A program made the translations under genes and the position numbers. From NCBI GenBank assembly GCA_037445555.1, contig JBBIKG010000008.1, positions 1-64,000 of the forward strand: a stretch of DNA of 64,000 bases, read 5' to 3'. Shown here piece by piece: positions 9,701-19,800 of this stretch (position 1 is its first letter; the number at the start of each line of letters is the position of its first letter). Source of the stretch: JAAYJT01 sp037445555. GTDB taxonomy: Bacteria; Bacteroidota; Bacteroidia; Bacteroidales; JAAYJT01. The notes under the pieces are model-generated. The model did no database searches. It worked only from the letters and a program-made list of their open reading frames with translations, and was not told the origin of the DNA.

Positions 9701-9819
9701 ACACTGGGTATTCCCTTGCCATCTTCGGAACCGGTCACGGTTCCGGTAATAACTCTCTGCGCGTGCAGTACCTGTAGGGACAAAAACGTACACACAAGCA
9801 GAATTGCAATTCTTCTCAT
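6772..9819 (-). CDS. SusC/RagA TonB-linked outer-membrane transporter (pair 1)
   Basis: TonB-dependent importer that works with the SusD just downstream. Seen: signal peptide (about residues 1-20, ending LHAQ), a carboxypeptidase-regulatory-like domain (about 22-95, with GIPSVSIVVKGTTTGVVT), the DEVVVVGFG segment, the plug domain with 'SSITADNQPLYVIDG', and a long barrel ending in the aromatic strand ITFGAQVRF. At 1015 residues it is the shortest of the four in this window. A good promoter (9878-9908) and a shared leader element (9829-9840) lie upstream. The start is the ATG at 9819, giving MRRIAILL. Confidence 0.95.
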   Translation of the reverse strand: MRRIAILLVCTFLSLQVLHAQRVITGTVTGSEDGKGIPSVSIVVKGTTTGVVTDVNGAYSLNAPANATVLVFSFIGMKTQEIQIAGRSVINVVLDPDVATLDEVVVVGFGTRLKSELTGSISAVRASDIANSTQPSFESAIQGKASGVYVQGGSGKLGQAIKVRVRGSSSITADNQPLYVIDGIPINTANIGTGGNEPTNPMADLNPADIESIQILKDASAAAIYGARAANGVVLITTKRGKEGKTLFTYTAQGGFSDPAKKVGFLNRQQYLSLVEEGFNNMDKLYGAGALGYATWQALLDDWFPYWRDADNPNDLTKGPDENWEDLALRRGYTQQHDLAASGGTEKTKFYTSLSWANQEAVVIKNDFDRVSARFTLDHKANDFVSFGLSLNPVRSRSWRVANDNAFATPLQMVALSPLDPAYIPGTNELNSLTQYENGLIPAEYNSFNALVYRNMGNIFAQFNLIDGLTFKTEFGADQTNQKEKGYWGRLTNDGGPYGSAEERTVTLLNYTSNSYFTYNKDFAKLLNLNLNVVTGMTYEESYRDVQWNGAENFPSDKFKRISSAAEPSGSDGWGTGYSFLSYFLRSNFKLADKYLFTLSGRYDGSSRFGKENRFGFFPAASAAWIITKEKFMQNLGFLSFLKLRGSWGLTGNAEIGNFSSRGLYSASNYAGYSGLVPVSLPWDDLKWETTEQINIGLDFGFLDNRITGEIDYYIKNTSDLLLSANVPATSGFTSIVKNIGDLENKGWEFLLNTVNLTQPLMWNTSFNFSTNKNKVTNLDGQIIRVGNWRAMEGQPIGIFWMPVYAGVKPENGDALFYVDDKKVETTNNIAAAAQQMAGDPNPDFTGGMTNTLNFKGFDLSFTMQFVYGNEIFNGGRQWQADGLSWFDNQTLEFYQNYWKKPGDKTKYPQPRLWEGNGYGISSMLVFDGSYLRLKDVTLGYTLKSRLMSNYGLSNIRFFVKGLNLWTLTDYVGWDPEANFVGTGPSAQTMNLRQGYDFYTTPQPRTITFGAQVRF

Positions 9820-9828
9820 AGCAGAATG

Positions 9829-9840
9829 GATTTTGGTTAG
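9829..9840 (-). promoter_or_regulatory. Conserved susC leader element, copy 1
   Basis: Minus strand reads CTAACCAAAATC, ending 9 nt before the ATG of susC 1. The same 11-12 nt string sits 7-9 nt before the ATG of all four susC genes here, which points to a role in translation initiation or leader control rather than chance. Confidence 0.55.
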
Positions 9841-9877
9841 AAAATGATTGGTATATACTTACCTGTATATGCTTATA

Positions 9878-9908
9878 CAAAGATAATGCTACGCAACAGC
9901 GAAATCAA
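9878..9908 (-). promoter_or_regulatory. Promoter of susC-susD pair 1
   Basis: Minus strand has TTG (9906-9908), a 20-nt spacer and TATCTTTG (9878-9885), an exact match to the Bacteroidota -33/-7 pattern. The 5' leader to the ATG at 9819 would be about 50 nt. Confidence 0.65.
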
Positions 9909-10119
9909 TACCCCTTGGGTTCAGATCATAAATAAAACAGATTTTTAATTCACACTCCTAATCGGCTCAATTACAGATAATTTCTGCCAACTCTACAATA
10001 GAAGGATAAGAAATTTCTAAAAATTCCCGCTGATTTATCGGAAAATTTGTTGTCTTAATCACCTTCAGGCAGCCATTATCACATCATTTATCAGAATATT
10101 GTCTGGTCACTAAGTAAAA

Positions 10120-10153
10120 TTTGTAGTATCACCCCGTTTCGGCATTATATTTG
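10120..10153 (+). promoter_or_regulatory. Promoter of the MORN-repeat gene
   Basis: TTTG (10120-10123), a 22-nt spacer and TATATTTG (10146-10153), about 43 nt upstream of the ATG at 10197. With the divergent susC promoter this explains most of the 377-nt gap at 9820-10196; nothing else is evident there. Confidence 0.5.
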
Positions 10154-10196
10154 TCATTGATAGCTAAATTTCAGCCATTTCAATTCATAACAACAT

Positions 10197-10871
10197 ATGA
10201 TTTTGCTTCACCTACTCCTGGTTGTTCTCCTTGGTCTGCAGTCGGCACCCGCCGATGTGTGCAAAGTCCTCGCCCCCGAAATTGCACAGTCTTATCAGGG
10301 AGGCTGCAAAAAAGGGCTGGCTCATGGCAGGGGAAAGGCTACCGGGGTAAACACCTATGAAGGAAATTTTGTCAAAGGGTTGCCCCATGGCATAGGTAAA
10401 TACATCTGGGAAAACGGAAGTTACTTCGATGGAATGTGGAAAAGCGGCAAAAGGGAGGGGAAAGGCGTGTACTTTGATGCAATCAAAAACACCACTATCA
10501 CTGGTATATGGAAAAACGACAGGTTTGTCAAATCGTCAAACGCACCATTAGCCCGTGAAACAAGGTTCCAGGTGCTTATGCAACGGGGTATCGACCGGGT
10601 TCGCTTTGTGAGGATCGGTGAGGGCAACCGGGTGTTGTTCAAGTTCAGCGAAATGTCGGGACAGCGCCCAGTTCAGAACCTTTGGATCGATGGAACCAGT
10701 GGCCATTATGATGAGCGGGGAGGGCAGATCAGCTTCGAGAATATTGCATTCCCGTTCGAAGGCCGCATCAGGTTTTCGGCTCTCACCAAACTAAAAACAG
10801 GAATCGTTGATTGTGAGATTCGCTTCGTCATTAACGAACCGGGCCTATGGGAGTTCACTCTGGCCTACTGA
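10197..10871 (+). CDS. Exported MORN-repeat protein
   Basis: Function unknown. Seen: a signal peptide (about residues 1-18), then three to four MORN repeats at about 33-110 (YQGGCKKGLAHGRGKAT, YEGNFVKGLPHGIGKY, YFDGMWKSGKREGKG, ITGIWKNDRF), then an unassigned C-terminal half of about 110 residues rich in beta-strand pattern. MORN repeats form beta-hairpin ribbons that bind lipids or proteins in other systems, but their role in Bacteroidota envelope proteins is mostly unknown. It has its own promoter and is followed after 126 nt by another exported protein on the same strand, so the two may be co-expressed. Confidence 0.8.
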   Translation: MILLHLLLVVLLGLQSAPADVCKVLAPEIAQSYQGGCKKGLAHGRGKATGVNTYEGNFVKGLPHGIGKYIWENGSYFDGMWKSGKREGKGVYFDAIKNTTITGIWKNDRFVKSSNAPLARETRFQVLMQRGIDRVRFVRIGEGNRVLFKFSEMSGQRPVQNLWIDGTSGHYDERGGQISFENIAFPFEGRIRFSALTKLKTGIVDCEIRFVINEPGLWEFTLAY

Positions 10872-10997
10872 GCTCCAGTAGTGCCGTTAGTTATCTCCTC
10901 GATACCAACATATTGGTCCGGAGCCTGTGAATCACAACCTTGGACAAAACAAAACAGATAGTGCACTGAATATTCTCATCAAAAAAATTGTAATAGC

Positions 10998-11735
10998 ATG
11001 AAAATCATTGTTCTGGCTATGCTCCTTTCCTCATTGTTTTTGCAACATGCAAACGCCCAGCAGCTGCAGGAAAAAGTATACATAAAAACCGGAGACACGC
11101 TGAATGCCCTGCTTTCAAAGGGATTTCAATACCTCTACCCCGATTTTATCCCCGGACGTGTGGTATATAAAGATGGCAAGTCGTCCACCGCGCATATGAA
11201 CTACAATATGCTTGTTAATGAAGTCCTGTTTATTGACAGCCATCGGTACGCCCTTTTAAAATCCAATGCTGAAAATAAGAGCCTGGCACAGCCTCAAAGT
11301 GTGCTTTTGAAAGATGTTGAATATATTTCTATCGGGCCGGATTATTTTATCAAAACGGACAGGGGACTAATGCTGCTCATTGCCGATTATCCGGTAAGAT
11401 TGTTACAGCATAACACCATCACCATGAGCGGAGAAACCAAAACCGGGGCTTACGGGCAAGCCGTTGAAACCGCCGCGGTTGAATCCCGTACCAAAGTGCC
11501 TGATGCCCCAACGGCTGCTGACTTAAACCCGCAGGTGGCCACTGAGTTTTCACGAAAAACAGCGTATTTCCTTTTCTTTAACAACAAACTTTACCCAGCT
11601 ACAAAAGGACAGTTCGAAAAACTATTTCCTCAAAAGAAAGAGGAGCTGAAGCAGTACTTTTCCTCGGCCAAGCCCGACTTTGGAAACATGGAATATCTGA
11701 AGGAACTGCTGAAATATTGCTTCACGCAGCAGTAG
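10998..11735 (+). CDS. Exported protein of unknown function
   Basis: I do not recognise this 245-residue protein. Seen: a clear signal peptide (residues 1-20, ending ANA before QQLQ), a central beta-rich region that could be a small barrel or sandwich (VYIKTGDTLNALLSKGFQYLYPDF, then repeated short strands), and a charged helical C-terminus with a Lys/Glu-rich stretch ending LLKYCFTQQ. It is convergent with the subtilase, whose stop is 48 nt away. No TAnnTTTG promoter was found directly upstream, so it may be read through from the MORN-repeat gene. Confidence 0.65.
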   Translation: MKIIVLAMLLSSLFLQHANAQQLQEKVYIKTGDTLNALLSKGFQYLYPDFIPGRVVYKDGKSSTAHMNYNMLVNEVLFIDSHRYALLKSNAENKSLAQPQSVLLKDVEYISIGPDYFIKTDRGLMLLIADYPVRLLQHNTITMSGETKTGAYGQAVETAAVESRTKVPDAPTAADLNPQVATEFSRKTAYFLFFNNKLYPATKGQFEKLFPQKKEELKQYFSSAKPDFGNMEYLKELLKYCFTQQ

Positions 11736-11783
11736 CCCGGCAAGGCTTTGGACAAAGAAAAGGGTGTTTTACTTACCTCCGGC

Positions 11784-14700
11784 CTATCGAACCAGAAACT
11801 TAGACGCAATTGTTTGTGAATCTGAGTCAAGCTTGATGAGGTACATACCTGCCATCAGACCATCTGTATTTTCAACGATCTTCAGGTGCTGTTCCGGTTT
11901 GTTCACAATACCCTGCTTTACCTTCACACCTAGCGAGTTGAAGATGCTGTAGTGAACTCCTCCCCTGTCGCTGCAGTTCAACGAAAACGTAACTTGACCG
12001 AAAGCCGGGTTTGGGTAAATATGCAGTTGATTTTGTGCAACGGTCAGGGATTTCGCTCCAACAAGCAACACAGGAGGCGACATAGAGCTACAGTTCATAT
12101 CCATGACCATCACGGTCAGTTTGCCTTCCCATCCGGCGGCATTGAAGGTGCGTTGGGTAGCGTTAGTCAGAGGTATCCCATCAATATACCATTGATAAAG
12201 CACGGCAATCTGTACCGAAGTATAGACATCGCCTTCTACCTTTATCGTATTTCCTGAAAATGAATTAGGACCAATGTCGATGGTTTTAGTGAAGAGCTTT
12301 TCATTACCCTTGCTTTTTATCAGCAACGACACAGGATATTTGCCCTGGGCAGGAAAACTGCACGATGCATTCTGTTCGTTTGAAACAGCAAGTGGCATGG
12401 TGGGATCGCCAAAGGTCCACGCCCACTCCTCAATATCGCCGGTGCTTTTGTCCTTAAACACTGTGTGTCCGTTTTGGCAGGGAAATTGGTATTCAAAATC
12501 TGCAAAGAGAGCTTTGTGGCACGACAGAGTTACCCATCCTGTGGTGGCTCCGGTAAGCACACTATTGGCGCCGGCAACCATGGTGGCGATACCGGAGGCA
12601 GTAACGTTATTGATCAGCAGATTATCAAAGCAAGCTTTTGTGTGCAGGTTGTAAACCAGGTTGGCCGGTGCCGGACCAGTAGAACCCAGAATTATCTTTT
12701 TATCGGCGGTAGAAAAAAGGTTTATCAGCTCCGTGCGTAGGGTCTTTCCACCACCAATCACGAGGCTGCCTCCGGCTTCCACATCTATTCTGGATACGGA
12801 GCTGTTGTTGCTCAGAACTATTTCGCCACTGTTATAGAGTGTTGAAGCAGACAAGGAGGCGTCAATCTTCAATGACCCCGAAACAACCCTGAGGGTCTTA
12901 AGTGTAAGCTCACCGCCTTTGATCAGCGCCTGTTTTCCGGCTTCTTGCTTGCACACCACTTCACTTTGCCCAGGAATAATGGTCAATGATGTATCGCTAA
13001 AGTCAAACTCCCCTTCATTGGAGAGAATAGCCCTTCCCAGTTCCAGAATCTTTGTTCCCGACCCCTGAGTAGTGAAACTCTTGATTGCATAGCGGTTTCC
13101 TTTTAGCCTCAGCTGGCCCGACTTTACTACAAGCTTATCTATGTTGGCATTGGATAGGATTTCAACCGTCCCTCCGGAAGCATCCACTTCCAGGTTGAGG
13201 TATTTGTCGGACACACTGCTGACTTTGGTGTCCGGATTTTTTACACGGATGAAACCACCCTGTTGTACAAACCCGTTTTGGGTGGAAACGAAAAAGAATT
13301 TACTGACCTCTATATTGTTCGTCAATACCTCGAAGGTGGCCAGCTTCGAGCTCATATAGGAGAGTGATTTGCACCCGGCAGGGGACCCGATAGTGATCTT
13401 ATCACCGTTTTCCTTGAACGACTTTTCGTCGAAAATGACGTGGTGCCGGTCTGTAGGAACGATATTGGCAGCGGGACCGCCGGAACTCAGCGACCAATTG
13501 GCCGGGTTGTGCCAGCTGCCCGAGTTCCCGATCCAGAATAGAACAGGATCCTCATCAAATGGCAGGGCACTGGTGGTTAGTAGTAAGGAAAAGGCCTGGC
13601 TGCCATTGAGAAGTGTTCCCTTATGGCTCACCCTGAGTTTATATTTGCGGGCTACCGGGCTTTCGATTATTATCTTTTCTACATTATCCCTGCTGTTTAC
13701 ACCCGTGGTTGCCGCCGTTTGGTTCATCACAAACGGGAAATACTCTTTGCCGGTATCGTCGGTGATTAGGATATCAAGATCATTTACGAGCATGATATCC
13801 GTAGGGTTGACCCCGGTGGAGGGCGGTGTCCCCGGCGGATCGGTCCAGCAGATGGTGGCCAAGATGTCTTTGGTGCCATCGGCATAAAACTCATATTCGT
13901 ACACTTGTCCCTGGCTCAGTGTGAGTTCGTTGATGTGGTTATTGAAGTTGTCCTTATACAGGATAATTTTTGCAGCTTCTTCGGTATTGAGCAATCCCCA
14001 TCCGAATTCATAGTCGGGGCCACGACTTTTTCCGGCGGCTGAAGCTGTATGAATGGCAAGGGCCTTTAGGGTAGATGCAAGCATATAGCTTCCATTGAGT
14101 TGCTGGTGCAGTTGTTGCAGAAGCAGCAATGATCCGGTCACCACGGGCGAAGCCATTGAGGTGCCGCTCAAGGTGCCGTAGTTGCCGTTGCCCAGCGTGG
14201 AGAATATCTGGTTTCCCGGGGCTACCAGGTCGGGTTTGATGCGGCCATCGTCGGCAGGGCCCCAGCTGCTATATGCAGTCATCACCACATCCTCAGGGTT
14301 TCTGTATCCCCCGGGGATTTTTGCCACTGACCCCACGGCGAGTACGTTTTTTGCAATGGCTTCGGGGCCGATGCAGTCGTAAGGCCCGTCGGCAGGTTTG
14401 CTGCCGTCTCCGAAATCGTTACGATCGTTTCCGGCCGAGCGAACCATGAGCAGATAGGGAGCAGCATAGGCCAGTTGGTCAAGTGTGCGGCTCTCCTTGT
14501 TGGTATAAAATCCAAACCTGTGGTCCACATTATAGGTTCCGGTCCCGTTCCATTTCCATTTGCCATCGCTGTAGTCCCAGCCCAGCAAGATTCCGTAGGA
14601 GTGGTTTGAAACCAGCAGGCCTCTGGAAGCCGCCTCAGTCAGTTCAGCGATGTCGTTTGTCCAGTCGTAGCTGTCAACACTGGCCTGGAACGCCATGCCT

Positions 14701-15236
14701 TTGACATTGGCCTGGTTGCCTGCTGCGGCAATGGTGCCTCCTACGTGTGTGGCGTGGTCATTGGCTGCAGCGGCATTATCTCTTAAGGCAATCCTCCCGG
14801 TGAGCTCATTATGCCCTCCAAAGATACCCCCGGCATCCCACACACCCACCGTCATGCCCGATCCCGTGACCGAAGTTCCCAGTTTGCCCCCGGGGTGCAG
14901 CTGGTTGGTACCCACCGTGAGGGCTGCCCCTGCGTTGTGTGTGACGTAATATACGGGATGTCCCTTTTCATCGAGATATTGCAGCTCTATCACTCGTCCG
15001 TCCGGAAGTTCTTCCCTGACCGGGAGGTTATTTCTTAGTGCAAAGTTTAAAGCAATTCGTTTTTCACGAATTGCTGTTGCTTTCAGCTCTTCCGAGAACT
15101 TTTTCAGCTCTTCGGTTTTCTCCTTCGGGTAGGCGGCCTGCTGGCCGGTAATTGTCTGCGAATGCAGGACAAGAGTGAAGATGGTCAGCCAGACAGGCAA
15201 ATATCCTTTAAGACGGCGAATGAGATAATCCGACAT
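11784..15236 (-). CDS. Subtilisin-like (S8) serine protease with PKD domain and T9SS sorting signal
   Basis: Secreted or cell-surface protease of 1150 residues. Seen: an N-terminal signal (hydrophobic 14-31), an about 90-residue region that could be a propeptide, and the S8 catalytic domain with Asp134 (GVWDAGG), His164 (DHATHVGG), oxyanion Asn270 (SAGND) and Ser360 (SGTSMASP). A proprotein-convertase-P-like beta region follows, then a long beta-helical or solenoid-like stretch (about 600-830), a PKD domain with WTFGDP near 960, and a type A T9SS C-terminal sorting domain (IYPNPAFGQVTF ... GMYLIKL ... KFLVR). It probably degrades extracellular protein, which would supply peptides to the neighbouring SusCD transporters. 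That functional link is inference from position. Confidence 0.93.
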   Translation of the reverse strand: MSDYLIRRLKGYLPVWLTIFTLVLHSQTITGQQAAYPKEKTEELKKFSEELKATAIREKRIALNFALRNNLPVREELPDGRVIELQYLDEKGHPVYYVTHNAGAALTVGTNQLHPGGKLGTSVTGSGMTVGVWDAGGIFGGHNELTGRIALRDNAAAANDHATHVGGTIAAAGNQANVKGMAFQASVDSYDWTNDIAELTEAASRGLLVSNHSYGILLGWDYSDGKWKWNGTGTYNVDHRFGFYTNKESRTLDQLAYAAPYLLMVRSAGNDRNDFGDGSKPADGPYDCIGPEAIAKNVLAVGSVAKIPGGYRNPEDVVMTAYSSWGPADDGRIKPDLVAPGNQIFSTLGNGNYGTLSGTSMASPVVTGSLLLLQQLHQQLNGSYMLASTLKALAIHTASAAGKSRGPDYEFGWGLLNTEEAAKIILYKDNFNNHINELTLSQGQVYEYEFYADGTKDILATICWTDPPGTPPSTGVNPTDIMLVNDLDILITDDTGKEYFPFVMNQTAATTGVNSRDNVEKIIIESPVARKYKLRVSHKGTLLNGSQAFSLLLTTSALPFDEDPVLFWIGNSGSWHNPANWSLSSGGPAANIVPTDRHHVIFDEKSFKENGDKITIGSPAGCKSLSYMSSKLATFEVLTNNIEVSKFFFVSTQNGFVQQGGFIRVKNPDTKVSSVSDKYLNLEVDASGGTVEILSNANIDKLVVKSGQLRLKGNRYAIKSFTTQGSGTKILELGRAILSNEGEFDFSDTSLTIIPGQSEVVCKQEAGKQALIKGGELTLKTLRVVSGSLKIDASLSASTLYNSGEIVLSNNSSVSRIDVEAGGSLVIGGGKTLRTELINLFSTADKKIILGSTGPAPANLVYNLHTKACFDNLLINNVTASGIATMVAGANSVLTGATTGWVTLSCHKALFADFEYQFPCQNGHTVFKDKSTGDIEEWAWTFGDPTMPLAVSNEQNASCSFPAQGKYPVSLLIKSKGNEKLFTKTIDIGPNSFSGNTIKVEGDVYTSVQIAVLYQWYIDGIPLTNATQRTFNAAGWEGKLTVMVMDMNCSSMSPPVLLVGAKSLTVAQNQLHIYPNPAFGQVTFSLNCSDRGGVHYSIFNSLGVKVKQGIVNKPEQHLKIVENTDGLMAGMYLIKLDSDSQTIASKFLVR

Positions 15237-15285
15237 ATTACAACCAGTAAAACGTTAAGTGCACTCCTGATGAGGCGAGTGACTA

Positions 15286-15293
15286 CAAAGGTA
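15286..15293 (-). promoter_or_regulatory. Bacteroidota -7 element for the subtilase gene
   Basis: Minus strand reads TACCTTTG, about 50 nt before the ATG at 15236 and just after the terminator at 15321-15352. No convincing -33 TTG at the usual distance. Confidence 0.45.
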
Positions 15294-15320
15294 CAAAACA
15301 AATGCGGATGCCATGGATGT

Positions 15321-15352
15321 AAAAAGAGCTGCTCCGTTGCCGGAACAGCTCT
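15321..15352 (-). terminator. Terminator of susC-susD pair 2
   Basis: A 12-bp stem with one mismatch (15325-15336 with 15341-15352) and a 4-nt loop, followed on the minus strand by a run of T (15321-15325 are A on the plus strand). It begins 24 nt after the susD stop and separates this operon from the subtilase gene. Confidence 0.75.
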
Positions 15353-15375
15353 TTCAGTAATCAAATAAGGTTATC

Positions 15376-16866
15376 TTATGGATTCTGGACCATCTTGGGA
15401 TTTGCTTTCATTTCGTCTTCGGGGATCATCCACTGCCAGCGGTTGTCACCGGCCGGTACATCGAAAGTGAAAGCGAGAGAAGCAGTATGGTTTGCACCAT
15501 TTCGGTTCAGGGCAATGTCGAGACGTTTCATATCATAGAACCTGAAGCCTTCGCCCCAGAGCTCAATACGCCTGTGAAGAAGAATATGATCAATCAGGGC
15601 GGTACCGGTCAGGGTCGACTTCACATAGCCCGGGTCGCGTGATGAAATCAGGGTGAACAACCTGTCTTGTGCCAGAGTGTTATTGCCGAAACGCGCATAG
15701 GCTTCTGCTTCGATCAGGTACATTTCTGCTACACGCATGTAGGGGAAGTCTCCGCGGCTGTCAGCCTGGTCAACTGCCCTGAACTTGAAGTTATGGTGCG
15801 TGGTAGCTGTGAAGGTGGTCGGGATACCGGCAGCGGTAAGCCTTGTGCGGGCAGCTGCCGATGTGGCTTCCCACCATTGTCTGCGCACGTCGGTAGCAGG
15901 TATCTGGTTATACAACAGAACATTACACCTTTTTGGGTTGGATCTGTTCATCGTAGAGCTGAAGTTGAACGACATATAGGCGTAGAACGAAAAGAAGAAG
16001 GTGGTTTGGTCTGACACCACTTCGCATCCCCAAATATACTCAGGGTTGGTGATTTTGCTGAACCCTTCGAGCAGCTGGGCCTGGCTCATCAGGCTGAGTC
16101 CGGCACGGGCGAGAGCAGCCATTTCATAAGCCGTCTGCCAGTTGCCGGTGGTAAGGGCAACGCGGGCCTTGATACCACGGGCCACAGCCACGCTGATATG
16201 AGATTTGGCTCTGGTAGGCTTACCGTTGAGCAGCGCAATGGCATCATCCAGGTCTTTGTTGATCTGTGTGTACACCTCTTCGACCGTCGCGCGGGCCTGG
16301 GGTTCGGTAGTGCTCTTGATCATAATGGGCACGCCAAGCTGGGTGTTGGGTTTTGCCGTCCAGTTATAGCGTTTGCCGTAGATTTGCACCAGCTGGTAGT
16401 GTGCCCATCCCCGGTAGGCAAGCGCCTGTCCTTTGATGTGATCTTTTTCAGATGCGACCCCTGTGGCGTTGTCGATGTTTTCAAGAATCATGTTACAGTT
16501 GGCAATGACCCTGTAATACATACGCCAGGCAAAATACACGGTGGCGTTGGTTGAGGTCATATGACCCCTCCATTGATGGTGGGTGTTGTACCAACCTGAA
16601 CCGGCAGCAGTCATTACAATGTCTTCGCCGAGGTAATCGGAATTGATACACATGCTCTGTTCGCCGGCCTGGTCTTGCTGCGCCCATTGCATGTAGAGCA
16701 ACCGGTGAATGCCGTTGATGGCTCCCCAGGCATTTTTGGTAGTGGCGAACACGGTCGATGGGCCGACGGAGTCGGAAGGAATCGTGTCAAGATAATCTTT
16801 GCTGCACCCCTGTGCAAGCAAGAGTGCTGCTACGGCTAATATACTGTTTCTAAATATTCTTTTCAT
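15376..16866 (-). CDS. SusD/RagB-family outer-membrane lipoprotein (pair 2)
   Basis: Substrate-binding partner of the second SusC. Seen: lipoprotein signal with Cys21 (LLAQGCSKDY), the TPR-like body with 'HIKGQALAYRGWAHYQLVQIYG' near residues 143-164, and the C-terminal family segment 'RRIELWGEGFRFYDMKRLD'. At 496 residues it is full length. It begins 11 nt after the susC stop and its operon ends at the hairpin 15321-15352. The ligand is not predictable from sequence. It is well diverged from pair 1, so the pairs are not recent copies. Confidence 0.93.
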   Translation of the reverse strand: MKRIFRNSILAVAALLLAQGCSKDYLDTIPSDSVGPSTVFATTKNAWGAINGIHRLLYMQWAQQDQAGEQSMCINSDYLGEDIVMTAAGSGWYNTHHQWRGHMTSTNATVYFAWRMYYRVIANCNMILENIDNATGVASEKDHIKGQALAYRGWAHYQLVQIYGKRYNWTAKPNTQLGVPIMIKSTTEPQARATVEEVYTQINKDLDDAIALLNGKPTRAKSHISVAVARGIKARVALTTGNWQTAYEMAALARAGLSLMSQAQLLEGFSKITNPEYIWGCEVVSDQTTFFFSFYAYMSFNFSSTMNRSNPKRCNVLLYNQIPATDVRRQWWEATSAAARTRLTAAGIPTTFTATTHHNFKFRAVDQADSRGDFPYMRVAEMYLIEAEAYARFGNNTLAQDRLFTLISSRDPGYVKSTLTGTALIDHILLHRRIELWGEGFRFYDMKRLDIALNRNGANHTASLAFTFDVPAGDNRWQWMIPEDEMKANPKMVQNP

Positions 16867-16877
16867 GTCTGTAAAGA

Positions 16878-19800
16878 TTAAAGTGATAAGTCAAGACCGA
16901 ACGTAAAAATGCGGGCCGGTTGGTAGAAATTGCCCGGCACTCCGGAGAATGCCTGGTTTACGTCCATCCCGCGCCTTTTCGAGAACAGTCTCAGGTTCTC
17001 GGCGCTGAAGTAGGCTTTTGCACGCTGCAAAGTCAGCTTCTGTGCCAGCGACTTTGGCAGGTCATAATAGAGATTTACGGCACGCACATTCAGGTAGGAT
17101 GCATCGATGAGCCAGCGGGTCGAGCCAGCTCCGAAATTCGATGTCTGCGCAGCGTCGAGGCGTGGTACATCGGTCTTGTCGCCGGGCTTTTGCCAACGGT
17201 TCAGGATATCCACATGATATGATCCGCCATAGTTACCGGCGCTCATCAAACTGGCGTAAGGGCTGTCATAAACATAGCCACCCAGCTGCCAGCTTAACAG
17301 CACAGTAAGCTCCAGATTCCTGTATTTGAAGCTGTTGGTGAAACCACCCAGCAGGTCGGGAATAGCGCTTCCTTTAAAATCGTAAAGGGCATGGCTGGGA
17401 TTGGTGGTAAGGGTATCCTTGTCAAACACCCTGATGTTTGTTAAAGCGAGTTTGCGATCCCAGGCATATAGTGCCGCGCCATCGGCAGGGTCAACCCCCT
17501 TGTACACGCGCAACCAGTAATCATAGATTCCTTTACCTACCATCAGCTTCTTGGTGCCGGAGATGATTTCCTGAGGTTTGCCGTCTTTATCAAGGGGCAT
17601 CTTCTTGATTTCATTGGTAAACTTGGTGAAGTTGACGTCGATGTTCCAGGTGAAGTTCTTTTTCTGGATGATATCGGTACCCAGCCTGAACTCGATACCG
17701 CGGTTTTCAACCGAACCGATGTTTTTCAACTCGCTGGTGATACCGCTTGAGATCGGCAGAGGTACATCGAATAACAGGTCGAGCGAGCTACGGTTGAAGT
17801 ATTCGATGGTACCCACCATGCGGTTGAAGAAACCAAAGTCGAGGCCGACGCCCCAGTTATGGTTCGATTCCCATTTCAGGCCGCGGCTTTCAAGCTTCGA
17901 CTGGTACATACCGGGCTCCGTAGCGTTGTTGCGTCCGAGCAGGTAAAGGGCTTGCCAGGCATAGTAGTTGCTTCCGCCACCCAATGCATCGCTACCAACC
18001 TGTCCGTATGAGGCCCTGAGTTTCGCCATATTGATCCAGGCTTGCTTGGCGAGGAATTTTTCCTTGTCAATACGCCAGCCCAAACCGAAGGAGAAGAAAT
18101 TACCCCAACGGTTGTCTTTATAGAAACGTGAGGAACCATCGCGGCGGAACGAACCTGACAGCAGGTATTTTCCGTCGAAGTCGTAGTTGACACGGCCCAG
18201 GTATGATTCCTGCCTGTAATTATCCACATATGAGGTAAGCGAGTTGGTGGTTGTAAAGTTCACGAGTTCTGTATTTCCGTCGAGGATAATGTCCTGTCTG
18301 AAGCCATAGAAATATTCATACTTATACGAGTAATTTTCATGGCCTGCCAGGAAATCGAACCCGTGTTTACCCATATTCTTTTTGTACGAAAGAAGCTGGC
18401 TGTTGGTGTTGGTAGTAGAGAGCGAGTTGGTACGGCTCGAACGTCCGGCCGGTGAGCCATCGCCCACAAAACGGTTGTCGAAATTGGCTGAGTTGTAGGC
18501 ATTCACGTCGAGGCTGAAATTGAACGTAAGGGCCAGGCCTTCCATCAAGCGGAATTCGCCGTAGGTTTTGGCGTTGATTACGTTGCGGGTGAAGAGGTCA
18601 TCATTCCACAATGTTTCGGCTACGGCATGACGGCCAGGCGAAGCGCCTGAAGCGCGGTTAGGAATGCCGGCGATCTGTCCCCAGTCGAAAATTTTGTTGC
18701 CATAATCGTCCACGGCATACGTGCCCGGAGTTTTACCCACGGTGTTTCCGAATTGGTAAACGCCCCAGATTGGATATATAGGACCAATGGAGCGGGTCCA
18801 GCGGAACGGGTTGACAAAACCTGTGCTACTACCGTCACGGGCTGATTGTGACTGAGAGCGGTTTGCGGCAAGATTAAATCCGGTCTTGAACCATGACTTC
18901 AGTTGCGAGTTCATGTTGATACGCCCGGTGAAGCGTTTGAAATCCGATTCGATCAGGTATCCCTTGTCATCGAGGTAGCCCAGCGAAACATAATGGTCGC
19001 TCTTTTGCGAACCGCCCGAGAAGGTAACATTGAACTCCTTGCGGTCGCCAAGACGGAGCAGTTGCTTTTCCCAGTCAAGGTCTTCCTGGGTGTAAATCAG
19101 AGTGGCTGCGGGGTTGAGGGTACCATTTTCCAGCATGATCTGGGTGGGATCAATGTTGTAAGGGTTGAATAACAGGTTCTGGAAAATGTCATTGAAGTTG
19201 GTATTGGGAATACCCAGTCCCGTGTTGCTGTACACCTGCAATCCGGATGCATTCCTGTTTCCCCAGGTACCAGAGGCAACTTTACTTGCATCGGCCAGCG
19301 GCAGGTTGATGGTACGGCTGTAGGCAAGGCTGTTGCGGTATGACTCCCAGTTGACGGGATAGTAGTCTTTTTCGCCTATTAGCTCATACTCATCCAAACC
19401 GCGGGTGCTGAACCCCTGGGTGGCCCTCACCGTGAATGTGCTGCGATCTTTGTTCCCTCTCTTGGTGGTGACCATGATCACGCCGTTGGCGGCGCGGTTT
19501 CCGTAAAGGGCGGTGGCTGCAGCATCTTTCAGGATGGTGATGCTCTCGATGTCGGCAGGGTTGAGGTTGCTGAGGGCGTAGTCATAGGGTGCGCCGTCCA
19601 CTACATACAAGGGGGCATTTGAGAAGTTAACCGACCCAAAACCCCTGATGCGTATATCCTGTCCGGCACCCGGCTGGCCGCTGCCCGAGGTAACCTGCAC
19701 ACCGGGTGTCTGGCCTTCGATAGCGCGGCTGATGTTGGAGATGGGACGCGACTCAATTTTCTGGCTTCCCACCACCGTGGCTGAACCGGTAAAGGTGCCT